NCBI GenBank assembly: GCA_902780915.1
Contig: CACZHK010000002.1
Span: forward strand, 62,001-126,000
Direction of reading: 5' to 3'
DNA length: 64,000 bases
From: Pseudoselenomonas ruminantium
GTDB taxonomy: Bacteria; Bacillota; Negativicutes; Selenomonadales; Selenomonadaceae
Position numbers and translations under genes: made by a program. Of this stretch, positions 35,089-44,466 are shown piece after piece. The notes below the pieces were generated by a model, which was not told the origin of the DNA, made no database searches, and worked only from the letters and a program-made list of their open reading frames with translations. The stretch's first letter is position 1. Every line of letters starts with the position of its first letter.

Positions 35089-35119
35089 TTGACTTGAAGT
35101 GAACTTCAAGTGCTAGAGT
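35089..35119 (+). promoter_or_regulatory. MerR-type promoter of the flavodoxin gene
   Basis: TTGACT 35089-35094 and TAGAGT 35114-35119 with a 19-base spacer. The perfect palindrome-like CTTGAAGTGAACTTCAAG occupies 35093-35110. It is the best copy of the three in the window. No merR gene is present here, so the regulator is encoded elsewhere. Confidence 0.82.
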
Positions 35120-35148
35120 GACATTCAGAAAGCGAAAGGAGCAGGAAA

Positions 35149-35772
35149 ATGAAAAAAATATGGCTGATTGGTTTAAGCATGCTGATGATGTTTGGTCTTT
35201 TGGGCTGCGGTTCCGATACGGGCAAGGCAGAGCAGAAGGCGTCTGCCCCTGCACCGCAGAAAGTGGCAGAGACGGCGGCCCCTGCCGCCAAGGGCAAAAT
35301 CCTGGTGGCTTATTTTTCGGCCACGGGCAATACGAAGCAGCTGGCAGAAGGTGCCGCCAAGGCTTTGGGCGCGGATCTCTATGAAGTCCGTCCTGCCAAG
35401 CCTTACACCAGCGAGGATTTGAACTACAATGACGAGAGCACACGGGCAACCGTAGAGCAGAAGAACGATCAGGCCCGCCCGGAGCTGGCTGACAAAAATG
35501 CGCCGGTGGCCAATTATGATACCATCGTGCTGGCCTATCCCATCTGGTGGGGCCAGGCACCGCGCCTCATGGACACCTTTGTGGAAAGCTATGATTTCAC
35601 GGGGAAGAATATGACGGCCATCTGCACCTCTGGCGGCAGCGATATCGGCTCCAGTGCTGACTATCTGCAGAAGCTCACCAAGGGCCAGGCCAATTGGAAA
35701 CCGGGCAAGCTGCTCAGCCCGCGTGCCGGTGAGCAGGAAATCAAGAGCTGGTTTGCCGGCTTGGGATTCTGA
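35149..35772 (+). CDS. flavodoxin-family lipoprotein
   Basis: 207 residues. A lipoprotein signal (MKKIWLIGLSMLMMFGLLGC) is followed by an Ala/Pro-rich linker, then a flavodoxin domain: ILVAYFSATGNTKQLAEGAA binds FMN phosphate, and VLAYPIWWGQAPRLMDTFVE lies by the flavin. This subgroup is often annotated as flavodoxin in aldehyde- or quinone-stress loci. A membrane-anchored, extracytoplasmic flavodoxin implies electron supply across the membrane. It is driven by the best MerR-type promoter in the window and has AAAGGAG upstream. Confidence 0.88.
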   Translation: MKKIWLIGLSMLMMFGLLGCGSDTGKAEQKASAPAPQKVAETAAPAAKGKILVAYFSATGNTKQLAEGAAKALGADLYEVRPAKPYTSEDLNYNDESTRATVEQKNDQARPELADKNAPVANYDTIVLAYPIWWGQAPRLMDTFVESYDFTGKNMTAICTSGGSDIGSSADYLQKLTKGQANWKPGKLLSPRAGEQEIKSWFAGLGF

Positions 35773-35846
35773 GCAAGCGGCAGGCCGGGAAGTCCGGGAT
35801 GAAGAAGATTTTTGCGGCAGGATAGTCTTACTGGCAGGGGGAACTT

Positions 35847-37136
35847 ATGAAGCAGAATATGAACAGGCGAACTTTTATCATGGGCGGCCTGGGGGCTTTG
35901 ACCATGCTGGCAGGCGGCATGTATTTCGCCAAGGGGTCCCTGTACCGTAAAGCGACCAACAGAGTGCGCCGCCTTACCGGGGAGGTGGATGAGCAGTTTT
36001 TGCGGCAGCTGGTCACGGCAGACCCTGCCCATAGCCGGACCATCATGTGGCAGGCCGAGAATGTCCTGGAAAATCCCGTCATCGAATACCGCCGCAAGGG
36101 GCAGGAAAATCTCAAAGGGGTTTCTGCCCTGGAGGATTTTTTCACCGATGACGGGGTGAAGAATAACCAGTATAGGGCAGAACTGAAGGATCTTGAGGCA
36201 GATACAGACTATGAATACCGTGTGGCAGGAAGTGGGGCGGCAGGTGAGTGGCACTCCCTTCGCACGGCGGGAGAAGGGGATTTCGAGTGCCTGATTTTCC
36301 CCGACTCCCAGTCCAGTGATTACAGCGATTGGGAAGAGCTGGCACAAGGTGCCGCCCGGCGCCATCCTGAAGCCGCCTTCTTCATCAACATGGGGGATAT
36401 CGTGGACAATGGCGAGGACCATACCCAGTGGCAAGCCTGGTTCCACGGGGTGAAGGGCCTCATTGACCGCATGCCCTTTGTCCCCCTGATGGGCAATCAT
36501 GAAACCTACGACCAGAATTGGCAGGTGCGTCTGCCGGAGGCCTATCTGAAATACTTTGTGGTGCCTGAGAATGGCAGCCGGGATTTTTCCCGCTACTACT
36601 ATTCCTTTGACTATGGCGAGGTGCATTTCATAGTGCTCAACAGCCAGTGGGATGAGACGGAAGCGTTCAAGCCGGGGCTGCTGGCAGAGCAGCTGGAGTG
36701 GCTGCGGGAAGATGCCGGCCGCAGCAGCAAGAGGTGGAAGATTGCGCTGATCCATAAGGATGTGCTGCAATACCGCATCCACAACCGTCCCGAGAGGCAG
36801 GAGGGCATCTCCGAGGTGGGGGAGGCCTTCATGCCCCTTTTTGACGAACTGGGCATAGACCTGGTCTTTACCGCCCACTTGCACACCTACCGCAACCGGG
36901 GGCATATCAAGAGCTTTCAGCGGGACCCCCAGGGTCCTCTCTACATCCTTACGGGGGTGGCAGGCAATGTCCGCTATCCCGGCCTTTGGATTGACCATGA
37001 GCTGGATGAGGTAGTGGCTCCTCAGCCGGAAACGGACAACTATCTCACCATGCAGGTGACAAATAAGGAGATAACAGTCAAATGCTTCCTGCCGGATGGG
37101 CGGGAAATTGATAAGGTGGCGCTGACCAAAGCCTGA
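35847..37136 (+). CDS. Tat-exported metallophosphoesterase
   Basis: 429 residues. MKQNMNRRTFIMGGLGALTM is a Tat signal. A fibronectin III-like N-terminal part (about 45-140, with TDYEYRVAGSGAAGEWHSLR) resembles the purple acid phosphatase N-terminal domain. The calcineurin-like catalytic domain follows: INMGDIVDNG, PLMGNHETYD, HFIVLNSQWD and LVFTAHLHTYRNRG provide the metal ligands. It probably hydrolyses phosphate esters outside the cytoplasm. It starts 74 bases after the flavodoxin stop and may be cotranscribed with it. AGGGGG precedes the start. Confidence 0.9.
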   Translation: MKQNMNRRTFIMGGLGALTMLAGGMYFAKGSLYRKATNRVRRLTGEVDEQFLRQLVTADPAHSRTIMWQAENVLENPVIEYRRKGQENLKGVSALEDFFTDDGVKNNQYRAELKDLEADTDYEYRVAGSGAAGEWHSLRTAGEGDFECLIFPDSQSSDYSDWEELAQGAARRHPEAAFFINMGDIVDNGEDHTQWQAWFHGVKGLIDRMPFVPLMGNHETYDQNWQVRLPEAYLKYFVVPENGSRDFSRYYYSFDYGEVHFIVLNSQWDETEAFKPGLLAEQLEWLREDAGRSSKRWKIALIHKDVLQYRIHNRPERQEGISEVGEAFMPLFDELGIDLVFTAHLHTYRNRGHIKSFQRDPQGPLYILTGVAGNVRYPGLWIDHELDEVVAPQPETDNYLTMQVTNKEITVKCFLPDGREIDKVALTKA

Positions 37137-37158
37137 TTTTCTGGTCAGGCATGATGGT

Positions 37159-37205
37159 AAAAAAATATCCCCCGCCGGCTTTTGGCCAGAGGGGGATATT
37201 TTTTA
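37159..37205. terminator. bidirectional rho-independent terminator
   Basis: AAAAAATATCCCCC / GGGGGATATTTTTT flank a short G/C-rich loop region. T-tracts on both strands end the metallophosphoesterase gene (plus) and the DUF721 gene (minus), which converge here. Confidence 0.9.
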
Positions 37206-37218
37206 GGCAAAATTCTTC

Positions 37219-38232
37219 TCATTGGTCAGCCCCAGGCGCTGATGCCAAGGGCTTCTCTTGGGCAGCCTTGCCCTCCTTGCCGCGCTTGATGACGCTGTAT
37301 CTTTTGGGGGCAACGTAATCTTTGGGGCGGTGGAGGTCGAAGCGCAGGGCGTACATGGCTCTGTCCATCGCGTCTTCCGTAAGCTGATCCGGTGGCAGCA
37401 CTCTGTAGAGCATGACGAGTTGCATGGCCTTGAGGCTGGTCTTGTCATTCACGTCCACCTCGGCAGCCAGTTTTTGAACAAGCAGTGCCCTCTGCTCCGA
37501 GACGAGCTTCGGGGTGGCTCCGGGCACGTACTCTGCCACTTCCGGCGGCCTGGCCCAGGGCATGTCCGTAAGCACCTGCCGGATAGCTGCCCGCATATCC
37601 GCTGCCCGCCTGGAACGGCAGGCAGGGCAGAGATGGGGCTTCGCACCAGGCTCGGCAAGGGTGCCGCAATCGCTGCAGGGAACCCAGCCATGCTGGCTTT
37701 TGACTTTGCGGAGCTGAAGATTCTTCCTGTAAATCTGCCCCAGCAGCTTGCCCAGATCCCCATCATCGGAAGCGGAAACCAACTCCTTGGCACTGGCTTC
37801 TTCTTCCGAGGTGAGCAATGTGCGCTCCCGTTCTTTGCTAAAGTCGGGCATCCTGCTCTCCTCCTGGCGAAGCCGGGCACGCAAGGTCAGCAAATCACCT
37901 GCCTCGGGTTTTTCCCAACGATGCGTGAGCCTGATCTCCCGGATGATTTCACACCCGGCAAAGTGGTTGATCTTATCCACAATCTGTGGCATGAGCAGGC
38001 GCATCTCGTTGTTCCAGGCAGGGCTGGAGCTGTAGTAGAGGAGGGTTTTCTTGCGAATGCCCATCAGCTCAACGTGCTTGGCAATGGCATCGCCGGCAAT
38101 ATCCCGCCAATAAGTCAGCACCCAGCGCTTGCGGTACTCCAGCTCAAACTCAGTACCCTTGGACTTTACCCAGCGGGGGATGATTTTATCGGTTTTTTCA
38201 AGCCAGGGGGTTCTTCTTGTATCCTTAGCCAT
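37219..38232 (-). CDS. DUF721 (DciA-like) protein with a zinc-ribbon segment
   Basis: 337 residues. The N-terminal third fits DUF721/DciA (YWRDIAGDAIAKHVELMGIR, KTLLYYSSSPAWNNEMRLLM), a family with replicative-helicase loaders among its members. The middle holds a four-Cys zinc-ribbon (WVPCSDCGTL then LCPACRSRR), and the rest is helical and charged. DciA proteins are usually shorter, about 90-170 residues, so the long C-terminal half is unusual. Its role as a DciA loader is inferred, since the gene is not next to dnaA or recF. Confidence 0.7.
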   Translation of the reverse strand: MAKDTRRTPWLEKTDKIIPRWVKSKGTEFELEYRKRWVLTYWRDIAGDAIAKHVELMGIRKKTLLYYSSSPAWNNEMRLLMPQIVDKINHFAGCEIIREIRLTHRWEKPEAGDLLTLRARLRQEESRMPDFSKERERTLLTSEEEASAKELVSASDDGDLGKLLGQIYRKNLQLRKVKSQHGWVPCSDCGTLAEPGAKPHLCPACRSRRAADMRAAIRQVLTDMPWARPPEVAEYVPGATPKLVSEQRALLVQKLAAEVDVNDKTSLKAMQLVMLYRVLPPDQLTEDAMDRAMYALRFDLHRPKDYVAPKRYSVIKRGKEGKAAQEKPLASAPGADQ

Positions 38233-38519
38233 TTCTTTTCTCCATGCAAGATAATTTACTCATACTCCATTGTATCACGGAATAAAATCCGTTGCCAGCG
38301 ATGCAGTTCTCATAAGCTTCACTGCAGATAGATTTCAAAAGCAAATATGATTCTAATAATCTGTTAGAAATATATATACGAAGTGAATTTGCTTTCATAT
38401 GAAACATGTTATCTTTTCCCCATGAGCGATATATACATGGCAAGGGGGAAGGGAAAAATCCATCTGGTGGAGAATAATATCCTAAAGGTTACTTGCGTTT
38501 TAGAGAAAGGAGCCTGGCC

Positions 38520-40022
38520 ATGAAACTGCGCAGCATCTTAGAACGTGGAGATATGATCAAGTGCGCCCTGTGCAAAGATGCTCCCTGCGACAGGGCTTGC
38601 CCCAGGGGACTGGAACCTGCCCGCAAGCTGCGCTCGGTGTGGTTTGCCAATGAGGAAACGGCAGCCTTGAGCCTTTCCGGGCAGGATGCCTGCCGTGACT
38701 GCCCGGCTCCCTGCGAAACGGCCTGCCTGCGGTCGGGGCAGGTGCCTGTCAAGAGCATCATTTCCCGTCTGTCAGCGGAAGTCTGGCCCCTGCTGGATAC
38801 AGGCCTGCCCACCGATGAGACTGCCCTGCAGACGGATCTCTGCGGCGTGCCCTTGGAGAACCCTTTCCTCTTGTCCTCCTCGGTGGTGGCCAGCAACTTC
38901 GAGATGTGCGCCCGGGCCTTTGAGGCCGGTTGGGCAGGGGCTGCCTTCAAGACCATCTCCACCCTGGACATCCACGAGGCTTCCCCGCGCTTTTCTTCCA
39001 TCAAAGGGGATAGCGGCAGCATCATAGGCTTCAAGAACATCGAGCAGCTCTCGGATCACAGCGTGCCGGAGAATATGGAGACTTTCCGCCGATTGAAGAA
39101 GGGCTATCCCACGAAATTTATTCTGGCTTCCATCATGGGGCAAAACGAAGGGGAATGGGAGGAACTGGCCCGCACCTGCGAGGAAAACGGTGCCGACGGC
39201 ATCGAACTGAACTTTTCCTGCCCCAATATGATGGAAAAGGGGCTGGGGTCGGACATCGGCCAGGTGCCGGAACTGGTGGAGCGTTTCACTGCGGCCGCCC
39301 GCCGTGGCACCAAACTGCCCCTGCTGGCCAAGCTGACCCCCAATGTGGCCGCCATGAGCCCTGCAGCCGAGGCAGCCCAAAGGGCAGGGGCAGACGGCAT
39401 TGCCGCCATCAATACCATCAAGAGCATCATGCAGCTGAATCCCCATACCTACGTTTCCAGTCCTGCCGTGCGGGGACAGTCTGCTGTAGGGGGCTACAGC
39501 GGCAATGCAGTGAAGCCCATCGCCCTGCGCTTCCTGGCAGAATTGGGGCAGAATCCCAAGCTCTCTGGGATGCACCTCAGTGGCATGGGAGGCGTGGAGA
39601 CCTGGCGGGATGCCCTGGAATTCCTGCTGCTGGGGGCAGGTTCCATCCAGGTGACCACTGCCGTCATGCAGTATGGCTACCGCATCATTGATGATCTGAA
39701 AGCGGGGCTGAACTACTACCTCCGTGACAAGGGCATTCGGCAGGTGAAGGAAATAGTGGGGCAGGCCCTTGACAGTGTCAGTCCTACCACCGACAGTCTG
39801 GAACGGGATACGGTGGTTTTTCCAAAATTTGACCGGCAGAAGTGCATGGGCTGCGGCCGCTGCGAGATCTCCTGCGCAGACGGGGGGCATCAGGCCATCA
39901 AGCTGAACGAAAAGCGCCAGCCTGTCCTGAATGGCAGGAATTGCGTGGGCTGCCATCTCTGCGTGCTGGTCTGCCCCAACGATGCCATCAAGGGTACGGG
40001 CAAGAGAATCAGGAAGCCGTAG
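38520..40022 (+). CDS. preA: PreA-like dihydropyrimidine dehydrogenase with extra N-terminal Cys-rich domain
   Basis: 500 residues from ATG 38520, seven bases after AAGGAG. Residues 15-85 form a Cys-rich region (CALCKDAPCDRACPRG, CRDCPAPCETACLRSGQVPV) like the Fe-S domain at the front of glutamate-synthase beta/PreT proteins. Residues 100-430 are an FMN TIM barrel of the dihydroorotate/dihydropyrimidine dehydrogenase family (VENPFLLSSS-like opening, IELNFSCPNMMEKGLGSDIG, LSGMGGVETWRDALEF). Two 4Fe-4S clusters close it (CMGCGRCEISCADGGH, CVGCHLCVLVCPNDA). PreA normally lacks the first domain and works with PreT, which is not seen here. Substrate assignment to pyrimidines is likely but not proven. 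Confidence 0.82.
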   Translation: MKLRSILERGDMIKCALCKDAPCDRACPRGLEPARKLRSVWFANEETAALSLSGQDACRDCPAPCETACLRSGQVPVKSIISRLSAEVWPLLDTGLPTDETALQTDLCGVPLENPFLLSSSVVASNFEMCARAFEAGWAGAAFKTISTLDIHEASPRFSSIKGDSGSIIGFKNIEQLSDHSVPENMETFRRLKKGYPTKFILASIMGQNEGEWEELARTCEENGADGIELNFSCPNMMEKGLGSDIGQVPELVERFTAAARRGTKLPLLAKLTPNVAAMSPAAEAAQRAGADGIAAINTIKSIMQLNPHTYVSSPAVRGQSAVGGYSGNAVKPIALRFLAELGQNPKLSGMHLSGMGGVETWRDALEFLLLGAGSIQVTTAVMQYGYRIIDDLKAGLNYYLRDKGIRQVKEIVGQALDSVSPTTDSLERDTVVFPKFDRQKCMGCGRCEISCADGGHQAIKLNEKRQPVLNGRNCVGCHLCVLVCPNDAIKGTGKRIRKP

Positions 40023-40075
40023 TCTGAAGTCTTTTCTCTTAAAGACTGCTAAAGCCAATTTGAGGCCATAAGCAA

Positions 40076-40109
40076 GGCCCCCGGTGTCATGTGACCGGGG
40101 GCCGTTTTA
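40076..40109 (+). terminator. rho-independent terminator after the preA-like gene
   Basis: Perfect GGCCCCCGGT / ACCGGGGGCC inverted repeat with an eight-base loop, then GTTTT. It lies between two convergent genes. Confidence 0.85.
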
Positions 40110-40125
40110 ATGTTTGCTATTTCAT

Positions 40126-41646
40126 TCAGTTTATTTCATCCCAGACTGGCAGAGGATCGCCGAAAGTTTCCGAGTCGAATTTCTCCTCCTGGCTTTCAAA
40201 ATTCTCGAAGGCCTTTTGCACCTTGTTGAAGCCAAGATACAGGAGGGGCAGGTTGCAGCAGACCATCACGATGTTGGCAAAGTCGCTGAGGTTCCAGAGG
40301 GCGCTGAGATCGAAGCCTGCAATGTTGGTAACCATGCCAAAGGCCAGCACCGCGAGATTCACCAGCCTGACCGCTGAGATGAAGGTTCTGCTGACGGAAA
40401 TCTGTCTGGCACATATCTCCGAGAAGGACAGGAAGCCCAGCAGGCAGGTGAAGGCGAAGATGCCGAAGCAGATGCTTATGACCAGCGTAGCCAGACCGTA
40501 GCCTGCTCCATCTCCCAGCATCTGCGCGCAGGAGGCCAGGAATTTTTCCAGGCGCCCCAGCTCGAACCAGGCGGCGGAGCCGTCTTTCAGCCAGGCCTGT
40601 CCCATGATGAGGACGAAACCTGTCAGAGTGCAGATGACCATGGTGTCGAGGAAGACGCCGATGGCCTGAATGATGCCCTGCTCGCAGGGGTGCTTGGCGT
40701 GGGAGACGGCAGCGGGCATGGAGAGGGTGCCCTGTCCGGCTTCGTTGCTCATGAGGCCCCGCTTGATGCCCTGGGAAAGGGCGATGCCCAGGGCACCGCC
40801 GAAGATGGGCTCGGGGTGGAAAGCCTCTGTCACCACCACATAGAAGAACCAGGGCAGGAGCTCGAGGTTCATGGCGACCATGACCAGCACCGCCAAGACA
40901 TAAATCACAGCCATGATGGGCACCAGCACATCGGTGATGCGGGTAATGCGCCTGAGACCGCCGAAGATGGAGAAAGCAGTCAGCCCCATCAGCAGCAGGA
41001 AGAAGCCCCACACCAGGGCACCATCGGCTGCCGGTTCCGTTCCGGTCACATCCCGGGTGATGGCCACCATGGCGGAGATGGTATTGAACCCCTGGGCTGG
41101 AATGCAGAGCAGGGCGTAGATGATGTAGAGCAGGCTCAGGCTGCCGCCTACGATGGCAGCGCCTCCCAGCAACTTCCTGCCGTAGCAGGGCAGGCCGCCT
41201 ACATATTCATCGCCTTGTTTTTCCTTGTAAATCTGGGAGAGGGTAGACTCCACAAAAGCTGTGGCCATGCCAAAGAAGGCAGACAGCCACATCCAGAACA
41301 GGGCACCTGGCCCGCCGGTGGAAACAGCACCCGTCACCCCCAGGATGTTGCCGGGACCGACCCGCATGGCCGTGGACAGCAGGAAAGAAGCCAGAGGGCT
41401 GATGCCCTGCTCTTCCTTGCGGTGGCTGTTTATCAAGACCTTCAGGCCATACTTGAAATACTTGACCTGCACAAAGCGCAGGTTCAAAGTGAAATAAATG
41501 CCTGTGCCTACCAGCAGGATGATCACCAGGGGCAGTTCCCCGATGATCGGGAGGCTGGCATACCACTCCAGATTGGTGGGAAAACCCCACACCAGGTCGG
41601 CCAGCTCCTGGAACACGGCACAGATACTGCCTATAAGTTCATACAT
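40126..41646 (-). CDS. sodium:alanine symporter, AGCS family
   Basis: 506 residues, about ten to eleven membrane helices. AGCS signatures are clear: PLVIILLVGTGIYFTLNLRF, the GPGNILGVTGAVSTGGPGAL loop that lines the substrate and sodium site, and GALGIALSQGIKRGLMSNEA GQGT. It imports alanine or glycine with sodium. ATG 41646 is chosen over the longer frame because GGAAGGGG lies just upstream. A second, partial copy of its 3' region sits at 4092-4279. The gene stands alone, divergent from the methylmalonyl-CoA mutase operon. Confidence 0.93.
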   Translation of the reverse strand: MYELIGSICAVFQELADLVWGFPTNLEWYASLPIIGELPLVIILLVGTGIYFTLNLRFVQVKYFKYGLKVLINSHRKEEQGISPLASFLLSTAMRVGPGNILGVTGAVSTGGPGALFWMWLSAFFGMATAFVESTLSQIYKEKQGDEYVGGLPCYGRKLLGGAAIVGGSLSLLYIIYALLCIPAQGFNTISAMVAITRDVTGTEPAADGALVWGFFLLLMGLTAFSIFGGLRRITRITDVLVPIMAVIYVLAVLVMVAMNLELLPWFFYVVVTEAFHPEPIFGGALGIALSQGIKRGLMSNEAGQGTLSMPAAVSHAKHPCEQGIIQAIGVFLDTMVICTLTGFVLIMGQAWLKDGSAAWFELGRLEKFLASCAQMLGDGAGYGLATLVISICFGIFAFTCLLGFLSFSEICARQISVSRTFISAVRLVNLAVLAFGMVTNIAGFDLSALWNLSDFANIVMVCCNLPLLYLGFNKVQKAFENFESQEEKFDSETFGDPLPVWDEIN

Positions 41647-41894
41647 TGCAAATCCCCTTCCAATTCTATGAATAACTATGCAGTTTCCCAAGCCTTTGGA
41701 AAAATCCCTATTTATTCTAGCATAACAAGAGCGGCGTGCATATATGAAAAAATTGCTTCCATATGTTAAATTGTGCCTAAAAATAGACTATGTAAAGTCT
41801 ACGGATATTCTTTTAAGAGATATAACGGGGCAACTGCAGATTGTATGCGAAAGAGGGGGGCTGACTTTTGCAAAAGAACAAAGAAGCCTGAAAC

Positions 41895-41923
41895 TTGACA
41901 AAAATTATAAATTCTACTAATAT
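41895..41923 (+). promoter_or_regulatory. promoter of the cobalamin riboswitch-mutase transcript
   Basis: TTGACA 41895-41900 and TAATAT 41918-41923 with a 17-base spacer, in AT-rich DNA. Transcription would start at about 41930, a few bases before the riboswitch. Confidence 0.75.
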
Positions 41924-41934
41924 TTACATAGCAA

Positions 41935-42141
41935 CTGAATATGATTGGGAACAGGTGTACTACGGTACTTAATAGGGAATCCGGTGAAGTCCGGAGCGGT
42001 CCCGCCACTGTAGGGTGGAGTCCTGCGCAATTTGTGTCACTGGGGTGGATATGCTCACCTTGGGAAGGCGCGCAGGATGATGAAGCCGAGCCAGGAGAAC
42101 TGCCTGTTCTGTCATCACCGTGGCGTGAGTCAGCTCACGCC
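41935..42141 (+). promoter_or_regulatory. cobalamin (B12) riboswitch
   Basis: Contains the conserved cobalamin aptamer core: AATCCGGTGAAGTCCGG...GCGGTCCCGCCACTGTA around 41979-42012 and the B12 box GAAGCCGAGCCAGGAGAACT beginning at 42082. A short hairpin, GGCGTGAG-TCAG-CTCACGCC (42122-42141), follows the aptamer. With the terminator at 42203-42243 it forms an expression platform upstream of a B12-dependent enzyme operon, a less usual placement, because such switches mostly repress B12 synthesis or uptake genes. Confidence 0.93.
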
Positions 42142-42202
42142 GTACCTGCGAGCGATGGGGAGGGGATTGGGCTTAGGGCTTTTGTTTGCTGTGGCCATTT
42201 TT

Positions 42203-42243
42203 AGGCAATCCGTCTGCGCGCTTGCAGGTGGGTTGCCTTTTCT
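42203..42243 (+). terminator. terminator-like hairpin in the mutase leader
   Basis: AGGCAATCC pairs with GGGTTGCCT, separated by 21 bases, and is followed by TTTCTG. It lies between the cobalamin aptamer and the mutA ribosome-binding site, so it is the likely regulated terminator. Confidence 0.7.
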
Positions 42244-42273
42244 GTTTCTACCAATCTCAAAGGAGGCTGCAGT

Positions 42274-44466
42274 ATGAGCAATGAGCTGGAAAAAAGCAGC
42301 GAGCTTGACCTTCAGGCTATCCTGAAGAAGGCCGAGCAACAGACGGATTTTCCCGATGTGCCCCTGGACGAGTTCACTCCTCCCACCTATGAGGAATGGA
42401 AGGAAGCCTGCATCACTCTCCTGAAGGGAGCGCCCTTCGACAAGAAGATGTATACCAAGACCTATGAGGGCATCACCTTCGACCCCATGTATTTCCGCAA
42501 GAATACGGAGGATATCCTGCCCAAGGGGGAATTCCCCGGCATGGGGGATTACCTCAGGGGGGCGCAGCCCAGCGGCTATGTGGGCAAGCCCTGGGGCATT
42601 GCCCAGAGCTGTGACGAAACCCTGCCCAAGGAGAACAATGAGCTGCTGCGCCATGAGCAGGAGAAGGGCTCCACGGTCTACAATATCCGCCTGGACAGGG
42701 CAACCCTTGATGCCAAAGATGTGAGAACGGCAGAGACTCCCGGCGATGAGGGGGTATCCCTCACCACCCTTGAGGATGTGCATACCTTGCTTGAGGGGCT
42801 GAAGCTGGATAAGTTCCCTCTCTACATTTATGCCGGGGCTTCTGCCCTGCCCCTGCTTTCCCTGGTGGCAGGTGCTCTGAAATCCTCCGGGCAGGACCTG
42901 AAGCAGCTCAAGGGCTTCGTGGGGGCAAATCCCCTGGGAGCTTTGGCAGAGGAAGGCGGGCTGCCTGCGCCTCTGGAAAAGTACTATGATGAAATGGCAG
43001 AGGCTGCCAAATGGGCCAAAGAAAATGCCCCCGACCTCAAAACAGTCTTCGTGCGCAGCGATGTGTTCAGCCGGGGCGGCTGCAATGATGTGCAGGAGTC
43101 GGCCTACACTTTGGCTACGGCAGTGTCGTACTTGCGTGCCTTGCTGGACAGGGGACTTGATATTGAGGAAGCGGCGCAGCAGATTGTCTTCGGCTTTTCC
43201 ATGGGGGCTAATTTCTTCCTGCAGATTGCCAAGCTCCGTGCCCTGCGTCCCCTCTGGGCGCAGATCGTGGAGGCCTTCGGCGGCAGCCAGGAAGCGCGGC
43301 GCATGCATATCCACGGACGGCCTGCCCTGTTCTTCAAGACCGTCTATGACCCCTATGTGAACATGCTCAGGAATACCACGGAAATCTTCTCCGGGGTAGT
43401 GGGGGGCATTGACTCCTTCGAGAGCAGCCCCTTTGATGAGCCTATCCGCAAGGGTGATGAGTTCTCACGCCGCATTGCCCGCAATGTGCAGATCATCCTG
43501 CAGGAGGAGTTTGGCCTTTTGCAGCCCATAGATCCTGCCGGCGGTTCCTGGGCAGTGGAGACTCTGACCAAGCAGATGAAGGAAAAGATCTGGGAGGAGT
43601 TCCAGAAAATCGAGGGCAAGGGCGGCATGCTGGCAGCTCTCAAGGAAGGCTATCCCCAGGAGGAGATTGCCAAGGTGCTGGCTGCCCGCTTCAAGGCGGC
43701 AGAGACCCGCAAGGATCGCATCGTGGGCAACAATATGTATCCCAATATGACCGAGACTTTGCTTGACCCCCGTCCCGAGGATATTGGGGAGATAAAGAGG
43801 CTTCGTCAGGAGGAAGTTGAGAGCTACCTGGCTGATCTTGATGAGCAGTTCAAGGAGGAGAAGCTGGCAGAGCTTTCCTCTGCCAAGGAAGGGCTGGTCA
43901 AGGCTGCCGTTGAGGCTGCCCGGGCTGGTGCCACCATCGAGGAACTGGCAGAGGCTCTGCACGGGGAGGCCAAATGGGAGGAACAGGTCACCGCCATCGC
44001 TCCCCATCGCTGGAGCGAGCGCTTTGAGGCCCTCAGGAAGACCACGGAGGACTACAAGGCAGAGCATGGGGAAAATGTGAAGATTTTCCTGGCCAATATG
44101 GGCCCCATCCCCCAGCATAAGGCCAGGGCGGACTTTTCCACGGGTTTCCTGCAGGTAGGCGCCTTCGAGGTGCTGGGCAACAATGGCTTCAAGACCGTAG
44201 AGGAAGCTGCCGAGGCTGCCAAGGCCTCCGGGGCTGATGCCGTGGTCATCTGCTCCACGGATGCCACTTATCCCGAAATCGTGCCGGCCCTGGCGCCCAA
44301 ACTCCATGAGGTGCTGCCCCAGGCTACGGTATTCCTGGCAGGAGCGGCTCCCCAGGATATGCTGGAAACCTACAATCAGGCGGGCATTGATGAGTATATC
44401 CATGTCCGTGCCAACTGCTACCAGATCCTGCAGCTCCTGCAGAAGAAGAAAGGGATGATTGCATAA
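42274..44466 (+). CDS. mutA: methylmalonyl-CoA mutase, small (beta) subunit
   Basis: 730 residues, the non-catalytic partner of MutB in the B12-dependent interconversion of succinyl-CoA and methylmalonyl-CoA, a key step of propionate formation. The N-terminal TIM-barrel part (YGGKPWG-like [20 protein letters not shown]) and the C-terminal flavodoxin-like domain ([20 protein letters not shown]) are both present. The B12-ligating DxHxxG is absent, as expected for this subunit. AAGGAGG precedes the ATG. The gene lies behind the cobalamin riboswitch and shares a TAATG overlap with mutB. Confidence 0.95.
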   Translation: MSNELEKSSELDLQAILKKAEQQTDFPDVPLDEFTPPTYEEWKEACITLLKGAPFDKKMYTKTYEGITFDPMYFRKNTEDILPKGEFPGMGDYLRGAQPSGYVGKPWGIAQSCDETLPKENNELLRHEQEKGSTVYNIRLDRATLDAKDVRTAETPGDEGVSLTTLEDVHTLLEGLKLDKFPLYIYAGASALPLLSLVAGALKSSGQDLKQLKGFVGANPLGALAEEGGLPAPLEKYYDEMAEAAKWAKENAPDLKTVFVRSDVFSRGGCNDVQESAYTLATAVSYLRALLDRGLDIEEAAQQIVFGFSMGANFFLQIAKLRALRPLWAQIVEAFGGSQEARRMHIHGRPALFFKTVYDPYVNMLRNTTEIFSGVVGGIDSFESSPFDEPIRKGDEFSRRIARNVQIILQEEFGLLQPIDPAGGSWAVETLTKQMKEKIWEEFQKIEGKGGMLAALKEGYPQEEIAKVLAARFKAAETRKDRIVGNNMYPNMTETLLDPRPEDIGEIKRLRQEEVESYLADLDEQFKEEKLAELSSAKEGLVKAAVEAARAGATIEELAEALHGEAKWEEQVTAIAPHRWSERFEALRKTTEDYKAEHGENVKIFLANMGPIPQHKARADFSTGFLQVGAFEVLGNNGFKTVEEAAEAAKASGADAVVICSTDATYPEIVPALAPKLHEVLPQATVFLAGAAPQDMLETYNQAGIDEYIHVRANCYQILQLLQKKKGMIA

